DNA from: Megalonaias nervosa
Lineage: Eukaryota; Mollusca; Bivalvia; Unionida; Unionidae
Assembly: GCA_016617855.1 (NCBI GenBank)
Contig: JAECUM010006794.1
Span: 1 to 64,000, forward strand
Length of the DNA stretch: 64,000 nt
Direction of reading: 5' to 3'
In this document: positions 56,579 to 64,000 of the stretch, piece after piece
Numbering within the stretch: position 1 is the first letter of the stretch
Layout of the letters: each line of letters opens with the position of its first letter
The notes under the pieces: model-generated
Databases searched by the model: none
Seen by the model: only the letters and a program-made list of their open reading frames with translations
Told to the model about the DNA's origin: nothing
Position numbers and translations under genes: made by a program

Positions 56579-59000
56579 TTGAAAGTATCTAATGTAGTGA
56601 GTTTTGTTTCAAATCATACCCAGGAAAGGCTAGAGTCTATGAAAAGGACGAGCTGCTTGAGTTTTTCGGACATTATTCAATTTCGGAATAGAATCTCTAT
56701 CTCCGGAAAAACAAGAAAAATAAATATTTTGGTCCAGTATTTGGTGAAAACGAATTTGCTTGCTAAATGTGATTTAGGTTTGATTAGTAAATCTGTACCT
56801 AGTTTTGATAGAAAATTTAAAAAAATTAATTTAACACACCAGATGGAAAAAAAATCTTCGGCTTTTGCAACAAATGATGGAAATCCAAAATCAAACAAGG
56901 AAGAGGGAGTAAAAGAGGTGTGCAAAGAGGAAATAGAGAAGCAGAGAATAAAGGAAGAGAGGCAAATGCAAATGCTGAGAGAAAAGAGACAAACTCAAAC
57001 TCAGCTAAATAAAATGGAGAGGGAGAGGGAAAGAGAGAGAGAAAGAAGAAAGAGATACAAATGCAAAAAGAAGAAAGAGAAATGCAAGATTTAAAACTGG
57101 TAAGTAGAGCACTCACACTTTACACCAGAAACATTAGGTTAGTAAAGCCTTTTAAAGAAAATGAGGTAGATAAACACCGTCATCACTCTTATAAAATTGC
57201 TAAATTCTTGAGAAAGCCAATAGAGCAATGGACTTTGTTATTACAAAGAGTACGTACTGGTAGGGCTCGTGATATCTACATGTCAGTAATTATTGGTTAC
57301 TGCATTTGTATGGGCAAATATGAACGAGATTTTAGGATGATATACTGCACGACCTTGGGAGTGCAGTATATCCATCCGGAAAAACGAGTTCGTATTTTCC
57401 TATACAAATGCAGTAACCTTTTTATTATATGCTATTTTTCTTATTCCACCTAAGGCTTAATTATTTAAACAAAATACATTTGAAGAAACGAAGTTACTGA
57501 ATTTATGCAGTATTCAAAACTAATACACAAGCGCAGATTCATCAGTACACAAGAACAGCATTATTAATGCGCACATAACTCCGCCAAGATAAATTTGAAC
57601 TTAGTCGCGCGCTAAGCAGCACTATGGAAAGAAAATGGCGTTTGGGTCTACTTAAAATTGAAATCTAGAATTATATTGTGAATGAATGCGCATTGCTACA
57701 ACAATTCCATTTGCTCTGGAATGAATAGATTTTGGTATTTTTGTCGATTCTACGAAATTTCGTGGTTATGGACTAGATTTATCTGTGACAATTCTACATG
57801 AAGTATATCGGATTGTAGCAGCGGAGCAGCGTGCTGACATCTGCAAGTGTGTTTCTGTTCTGTCATTGAATGTTTGAAATCATAACGTGCGAAAAATATG
57901 AATTCGTTCAATTGCAATTATCAAAAAGACGCTATGGAATATAATATTCATTTCATTTTGAGTGCAGTAATTTCGAAATGTGTAATCAAGCTTTAAAACC
58001 CATGACATGGCTGATGTAATTCGGATTTGCAGTACTAAGAAAGTATATTTTGAGGAAATTCAGGATGTAAAACTGTAATTATATTTTTTGCCATTCTTAT
58101 TATCAGCTAAAGAAGACAGTTTATGCCTTGTCACTTGCAATTTATTTGTAAGGGCCCAGCAATTTCATAACCTGTCTGGAGTCTATCGCTAGCCTAAATC
58201 CGAAACAGTGTATCAAAAAAAGTTAACGCGGAATGTGGCAAAGCAGCTGGTATGTGGCAGTCCACGAAACATCTGCTTTAGTTCATTCAGAAACAAATTT
58301 AATCAACCAACACGTAAAGCGTCTACTAAGTGAGTGTACGTGATTTGTTTACAAAATAGTTCCTAATACACTATTGGGCACACGTGTCGTGTAAGTGAGT
58401 GCAATATGAACTACACGTAAGTGCAATATCTGAACGATTCTGACAATGTAAAGTTAACGGAGAAAAAAATGAGCATATAATAAAACAGAATACTGATTAT
58501 GATGTGGCTAAGAATATATATTGAAGGGTTATACGACAGGGGTTTAGGAAATGTAGAAAATAAATTGGACGAACTTATGTCGAATTTACATGGGGAAAAG
58601 AACGCTTGTTTGATAGATGGTGCTGTGCCAAGAAGGTTGTTTAAGAATGTGATAACCTCAGACAGCTCACATTAATTGAAGAGTTCAAGTATTGTGTCTT
58701 TAGTAATATAGAGAGCTATTTTGATGATATTGCTCCTACAGCTGATGATTATCCTTTGAATCGCAAAGTTTCATTTGTCAATAAATCTTCCGCTCAGCAG
58801 TTTGTCGGTATAAAAAATCTCAGTCTCATATGAACACCTCCAAATCTCAATCTGACACAACTTTTAGGAATCAAACTTCTGATAAGACTAATCAGAAATC
58901 ATTAATCATTATGTCCTCCTCAGTGGACTTATTGTAAAAAGAAAGGGCATGTTATGTCCAATTTCTAGAGACTGAAAAATAACCAACATTATAACAGAGC
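56579..59000 (+). pseudogene. gag remnant with internal insertion
   Basis: Open from 56579 to 57094 (VVSFVSNHTQERLESM, then an Arg/Glu coiled coil) and on to about 57284 in another frame (RLVKPFKENEVDKHRH, QWTLLLQRVRTGRARDIYMS), colinear with 46390-46540. After the insertion, gag resumes near 58485 with IEEFKYCVFSNIESYFDD and ends in a broken zinc knuckle (TYCKKKGHVMSNF, ~58930). Confidence 0.75.
57295..57418. repeat. Near-perfect inverted repeat (hairpin), ~58-bp arms
   Basis: The left arm starts GGTTACTGCATTTGTAT and ends ATATACTGCAC; the right arm is its near-complete reverse complement, ending ATACAAATGCAGTAACC. The loop is about 10 bp (GACCTTGGGA). It lies at the left edge of the insertion in gag and would form a long stable hairpin. 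Confidence 0.85.
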
Positions 59001-59219
59001 AATTTGAAATGTTCTTATTTCAAAGATATCAAGGTCACAGATTTCTTTTTTTTTTAAAAAAAAAAAAACAACATATATTTCAGACAAATGTTACATTGAA
59101 ATTGCTAGCAATTTTTCTATCTGATATTTCACACTAAATTACTATTAACTAACATTCACGCAAAATTCCAGTCCACTGTTAATTAACTCGCTGTGATTTG
59201 CAGGTCAAACGTCTGATCA

Positions 59220-61600
59220 ATAAACGACAAGATTTTCATTAAAAAATTTTCATGCTAACAAAATTATCAGATGATACAAGTTTATTACGACGTTCTGCGT
59301 TATCAACATTTCTATATTTACTCTCTTTGCGATGTTTTCATGGTCTTTCCAAAGACACTATTGTTCATGAGCTTGAAGAAGTTTGTCTCAAATTCTGTTG
59401 TTTCAGCTGCTCTTCGTCTAGTATTAGAGTCGATATAATCTTTCATTCAACACTACTGATTAAACTTTAACACACGATGAACTTTTCTGAGCACCAGACC
59501 ATGATCAAATGCCTATTTCAGATTTTTATAGTGCAAAATATATCTCCGTTTGTCAAGAAGATTTGGTAGTAGTTTTTGAACAACTGATTTACCACTAGAA
59601 CTAGATGAGTAATTACTTTGTTGCTCTGATAATGAACTGTAATCGATCAGCATTGACTCAGGACAAAATGGATAATCGTTATGTGCGTCACGTAGTTTCG
59701 CAGGATAGTCGAAATCAAATTCAACAAAATAACCAATATTATCCGGTACAGTTTTAGCCGTTTCTTTGAAAACCTGCTCTGGACTTATCCAATGAAATCC
59801 GCCTTAAGGCAGGCACTCAGAAATAACATAGCCTTACGGGTTATTGTGATCCAAATAAACTATGAAACAAGACGGCAATATCTTACTATAGTTGCTCATG
59901 TACTCATTATTGGCGCTCGTATATATTTTTGTTATGCCGCTTATAACTCCTCTGATTCCACGTTCTATGAAACAAAACATATCAGGGTCTGTTAACAACT
60001 CTAATTTTATTTTACTCTGCTTAAGTAATGCGTCCCAACTTAATCCTGCTACTAAGTAATACCATGCTGGGTCGAGTCCTTAGTTATCAGCGCTGACATC
60101 TCTGAAATTTTCAAATATATCCGCGAGCAACAACACATCTATGATCAGATACAGTTCCTGATCATCACCAAAGTGTTTACAGTCGATATCATTCCAGCTT
60201 TGCTGAGGGTAAGCATAGTCGTAATCGCTGACACTTTCAAGATTTAATCGAGAATAAAAACTTTCCCGGTCAGGTAAATTTGTTCCATTAAATCTATCCC
60301 AGTCGTCAAGATATTCAAATGGAAAGTTACCTTTTCTTGTAAGTAACTTTGCTTTGTCACCGAAATGTTCTGTCAAATTATCAAACTTTCCCGATCCTTT
60401 CACGAGTTCGTCTCACGATGCCGCCATAAACTGTACACTATCAATAAATCTCAACTTGTTGAGTGTCACAGACATACACTTTTCCGTATTGTTTGGAATG
60501 CATTTTATTTTATTGTTGTTATTGGTTTTTGGCTGTAAATTATATCTTTGTTGCCGAATGCTTCTACAATAATATGAGAGTCATAACCACCGAAATTAGG
60601 TGCGAGAACAGGAACGAAATCTGGCGCGGTATATTTAGGATTGCATTTGTCATGAGCTAGACCGCGATACTTACCTGTAATATGACAGCGATCTTGAGTC
60701 ATAAACGCCTGCTCGCAAATATGACATATTTTTGCCGAAGCACATTCTTTGTCTTGCTTTTTATTTTGTAAGCTGTTTCATTTCGTTATCCTGCTGAGCA
60801 ACATCATAATGGCATCGACGTCGTTGACAAGGTTTTTCAACAACCACAGAGCAGGACTGACACCACGATAATGTTTAACAGGTTTTGATAAACTTTTATC
60901 AGCAGCACAAACAACAGCACGTACATGGAACATCCTCTTGTACTTTTCTTGTAGAAGATTTTTCAGGATTATTTTCTATTCCTTGCACAGGAAGTGGAAT
61001 CGACTCGAAATGGTAGTATAATATAAACGGAACTTTCATCGTGTGTTTGTAATTCGTGAACTGCAATATGTTTTCATCTTTACCTGGCATAGATATTCGT
61101 TGTACGTTAGAACAATATTCTAGGTGACGATCTAATACAAGCTGGGACTTACATCCGTGGAGACACTTGAAACAGAAATGGTTCTTTTCGTTGTGCTTGT
61201 TTTATTGCAGGCGCAGTAATCCATTAAAAGTTTTGATCCATACATAATTCCCATTATACAACAACAGATTTATCGTTTTTTGATTAGCTTGATCAGATAC
61301 TTTCTACGGACGGGTCGTTAGCGATCTATCAATTTTCCACCTCGTACATGTTAATACTACCAGGTAACACACTGGTATTCTGCTTTTCGAAGTTATCTAT
61401 TTGCGCATCAGAGACTGGAATTTTTTTCCCTCTAAAATTTAACGCACCGACGTGTTTTGATATAATTTCTAACTCGACAGACGTGATCAGAAGCTGGAAA
61501 CAACGTTGATAATAACACCCATTGAAAACATTTGCTATCGTTGTTCTAGACATTGATACAACATTTTGAGTTTTAAATTTTACTTGGCAGATCGACATAT
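59220..61600 (-). pseudogene. Canonical Polinton protein-primed DNA polymerase B, heavily decayed
   Basis: Minus-strand fragments run N- to C-terminal from 61598 downwards. They are an N-terminal block (VSDAQIDNFEKQNTSVL), an exonuclease-region start (VPFILYYHFES), the finger CHITGKYRGLAHDKCN with NFGGYDSHIIV (60.6 kb), and FPFEYLDDWDRFNGTNLP with LYLIIDVLLLADIFENF (60.1-60.4 kb). Then come GLDPAWYYLVAGLSWDALL, motif A YLDHNNP followed by a stop (~59.87 kb), GYFVEFDFDYP and motif B FFKLMNNSVFGKTM (~59.36 kb). The motif C region is missing. At least five stops and several indels are present. This is the standard Polinton polymerase, unlike that of the first element. Confidence 0.88.
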
Positions 61601-62169
61601 GAGCTACCTCGCAATAGATTATATTTCATAATATTAAACAAAATTTCTGTTATTTTATCGAAACTTTAACCAGATCCCAATGCTGTATATTCATCAATGT
61701 TTTTCTGTATCTCCTGAAAATTATCATATGACAATGACAACAAATTTGTTGCAATCAAAATTCAGCAGGATAGTGAAGTACTGTATGGATCAGCAAGTTC
61801 TTCCAATTGCTGTTGAGATGATTGCGTCTCATCAGATTGCCGATCCGACTGCTCATCTTTGAAAAACGAACCTGAAATTGCACAATGGTTTATAGACCCT
61901 TATGCATTGAAAGCTCAGATTTTATGCTTAGTAGAATTAGATTTAACAGATTTGTAGATGAGAAATTTATTAGTAAAAGTTGATTATCAAATCTCCAGCC
62001 ATTATTGAATCCTGCAAATGCTGTTGCAATTTTTGGGGGCCGATATTTCGTCACGAACAAACTTCGTTTCGCTATATCTGCAAGTTTCAACATCATATAA
62101 TATTGTGTTTATATTTCTCTAATAGTACGATACGAAATACCCAATTCGAGATTTGAAAAACAATAGTAT

Positions 62170-62978
62170 ATGATGGCAAATTTATACCAACGACCTATTA
62201 TCGTTAATGGTCTTGCAAGGTGCCAGAAAATATGTTGGTGTCATCCAAAATATAATTTGTTTGTCGGCAATGAACTTGGAGTTATTATTAATCTTAAAAC
62301 AAAAAATGCGATCGGTGTATTAACTTCAGAAGGTTACAGGATAACGGTAAAAGTTGAAGATGATATTGAATATACTAAAATGTTCTTACACGACTTCATC
62401 TGGACGTTGTCTAATGATGATATTCCAGCTGGAATGAAAGTTTATCAGATCAATGATCAGGCCACCGACATTAACATTGCAAATTTGTCTTTGAGAGATG
62501 AATTAAAATTACATCCGATTTATGAGTTGTATGAGGCTAGTAGAGGAGGAATTGTGAGAAACATTAGAACAAAAAAATTATTGGCAGTATTAATAACACT
62601 GGATATTTAATGATAACAGTACGAGGAACACAAAGAGCTTACATTAAGTATCTCTCACATCGTCTCGTTTACGAAGTTTTTCATGGGTCTATTCCAAGTG
62701 GTCTTGTCATTGACCACATCAACGGCGTCAGAACAGATAATTGTCTTAGAAATCTTGATCTTGTTACCTCGACAGAAAACAGCAGACGAGGTAATGCTGG
62801 AAAAGGCAAAAACTTTAAAAATCCCAAATCAGTTATAGTAACTAACACTGCAAAAGGAGAAGAAATATCATTTCCTTCAATAACAACAGCTGCAAAACAT
62901 TTTAATATTCATTCACAATTAAATATGCTGCAGATGGTATTTATAAATCCGCTTTCTCAAAAAGGAGCGGTGATATAA
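62170..62978 (+). pseudogene. HNH homing-type endonuclease (NUMOD), frameshifted near 62590
   Basis: The upstream frame (62170-62610) has a long N-terminal region ending LHPIYELYEASRGGIVRNIR, which matches the start of the homologue at 13917. After a shift at a TTATTGGC string the frame 62610-62978 carries HNH (GLVIDHINGVRTDNCLRNLD, STENSRRGNAGKGK) and a NUMOD1 helix-turn-helix (EISFPSITTAAKHFN). The N-terminal ~120 residues resemble a second, decayed NUMOD4-like module. It lies upstream of, and divergent from, the decayed polymerase gene. Confidence 0.82.
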
Positions 62979-63388
62979 TCTTCTTTCAATATTCATCTGT
63001 TGTTTAGTATAGCGGCAACATCATTGTTTGAAAACCAGCAGTTAACATACTTGTTTAGCGCTTAGCTGTCTTACTCTAAACAAATCTTACCAATTTTCAA
63101 CATGCGATCTTGTTCAATGTTGTTAAGCAAACTAAGATTTTTTTTTCTCGTTCTACTTCGAAGTTGGCCATCGCGTTAACATCACCACGAAACATGTTTC
63201 TTATAGCCTCTTCAAATTGATGTGTTTACAACATTAGCTTGAGTAACAAACCGTTCTATTTTATTCAACTATTTAACGTAAAATTGCTGATCACAGTCCA
63301 ATCTTTAGAATATCCATAAGATTTTCTCTGTCAAGCAACAGTGAGCTCATTTCGTGACAGTGTCCCTGTCATATCTGATAAAGATCTT

Positions 63389-63583
63389 TTAATTTTTCTC
63401 GAGTTCTGATACCTCGAAATCTGTTAACAGCACATCAAAAATTGAGTAAGAATCAGATCCAACGATAAGATTATTATGCTTGAGATCCGTTTTATCAATG
63501 CTAATAAAAACTTTAACCGAGTCAAATAGCAGGTTCATATTTAAGATCTTAGCTCTGATAATACTTCTTATTTCGTTAGTCAT
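63389..63583 (-). CDS. Hypothetical ORF of the second Polinton
   Basis: 64 codons from an ATG in an AATAATGA context (MTNEIRSIIRAKILNMNLLF), ending in TDFEVSELEKN. No domain recognised. It is divergent from the ORF at 63618 with a 34-bp AT-rich spacer, an arrangement like that of Polinton 1 genes. It may be the intact start of a longer gene. Confidence 0.35.
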   Translation of the reverse strand: MTNEIRSIIRAKILNMNLLFDSVKVFISIDKTDLKHNNLIVGSDSYSIFDVLLTDFEVSELEKN

Positions 63584-63617
63584 TATTACTCTTTATTAGA
63601 CAAACGTTTCATGTTTA

Positions 63618-63902
63618 ATGTCGCTGATAAAATATGATATGTTTCAACGACTTACTGATCTTCAACCTGATCTTGATAAACTTGAAGATTGTAATCATCT
63701 GACAATAACACGTCGAGACGTAGTACATCACAAAACTGCTTGCAGTTCAAAGTTTGATTTTGAAACATATCTGTTTCCTGTACATGATTGTCAACTTGCC
63801 GATGAACAAGGTCTGATACCTCAACACGAACAAGTTTATGTTGCAGCACAATCACGATATGATATCAAGTATCACTTTGCAAAGAAGATTTTTAACAAAT
63901 GA
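63618..63902 (+). CDS. Hypothetical ORF of the second Polinton
   Basis: 94 codons (MSLIKYDMFQRLTDLQPDLD ... YHFAKKIFNK). Charged and His-rich (RRDVVHHKTACSSKFDFETY, LIPQHEQVYVAAQ) with no recognised domain. It lies in the flank of the decayed Polinton and close to the window end, so its relation to that element's terminal repeat cannot be seen. Confidence 0.4.
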   Translation: MSLIKYDMFQRLTDLQPDLDKLEDCNHLTITRRDVVHHKTACSSKFDFETYLFPVHDCQLADEQGLIPQHEQVYVAAQSRYDIKYHFAKKIFNK

Positions 63903-64000
63903 TTTTATTGTCGCAGAGCATCAGATATTTTTGGAGATGGTCGTCAAAAAATATAAAATTTGATTTTATTTTTGTAAAGATTTTAAACTTGTTGACAGGT

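Larger units (their letters stand above)
55600..59040 (+). mobile_element. Truncated Ty3/gypsy-type retrotransposon (5' LTR and gag only)
   Basis: The LTR ends CCGTTGTAACA at 56417; its last ~400 bp are weakly homologous to the solo LTR at 40403-41269, and its start is not resolved (about 55.6 kb). A primer-binding-site-like string, gag and a zinc knuckle follow. The element stops near 59040 at a T/A homopolymer with no protease, integrase, RT or second LTR. Gag is interrupted by a ~1.2-kb insertion (about 57285-58480). Confidence 0.75.

Noticed and set aside
61890..62096. Possible gene in the second Polinton (minus strand)
   Set aside because: 68 codons without a recognisable motif between decayed genes; likely chance or a remnant too poor to call.

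Overview
The window reads as nuclear DNA of a marine invertebrate, most likely a mollusc or another lophotrochozoan. It is AT-rich and has almost no host coding sequence. It is packed with transposable elements, and it carries a tRNA-derived SINE (about 51.7-52.0 kb) whose body is of a kind I associate with mollusc genomes. The only recognisable host coding sequence is one exon (4842-5040, minus) that looks like the last exon of a retinol-dehydrogenase-type short-chain dehydrogenase.

The centrepiece is a nearly complete Polinton/Maverick (adintovirus-like) endogenous virus at 7656-23835, about 16.2 kb, with ~280-bp terminal inverted repeats. Left to right it has: a packaging ATPase (-), a zinc-ribbon/phospholipase A2 protein (+), a retrovirus-type integrase (+), a long minus-strand replication gene (family B polymerase palm, SF1 helicase, HNH), a cysteine-rich protein (+), an HNH homing-type endonuclease (+), a 1.9-kb non-coding stretch with direct repeats and a tRNA-like sequence, and then a minus-strand morphogenesis block. 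That block contains a penton-like minor capsid protein, a membrane protein, two fibre-like proteins, an adenain-type protease, a membrane-active core protein, the major capsid protein, a basic protein and a Gln-rich protein. The catalogue is enough for a virion-forming element, but this copy is inactivated. About ten single-base frameshifts, most of them in A/T runs, and five in-frame stops break most genes. The ATPase, the protease, the core protein, one fibre-like protein and the cysteine-rich protein stay open. A degraded terminal repeat of a related element lies at 1-210.

A second, much more decayed Polinton of a different lineage occupies about 59.2-64 kb and runs off the window. Its polymerase is the canonical Polinton protein-primed type, clearly different from that of the first element, yet both carry a homologous HNH/NUMOD endonuclease.

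Between them lie Ty3/gypsy-related LTR retrotransposons of one superfamily: a minus-strand copy (about 29.9-38.7 kb), a well-preserved plus-strand copy with both LTRs (44672-51233), a truncated plus-strand copy (about 55.6-59.0 kb) and two solo LTRs (24905-25792, 40403-41269). In both copies that have pol, integrase lies upstream of reverse transcriptase, the Copia-like order known from the Gmr1 group. The LTR of the minus-strand copy is interrupted by a ~2.5-kb DNA transposon (35321-37861). A 5'-truncated GC-rich LINE (41.5-43.8 kb), two MITEs and several minisatellites complete the window. The rest is AT-rich intergenic or intronic DNA in which I see no gene.
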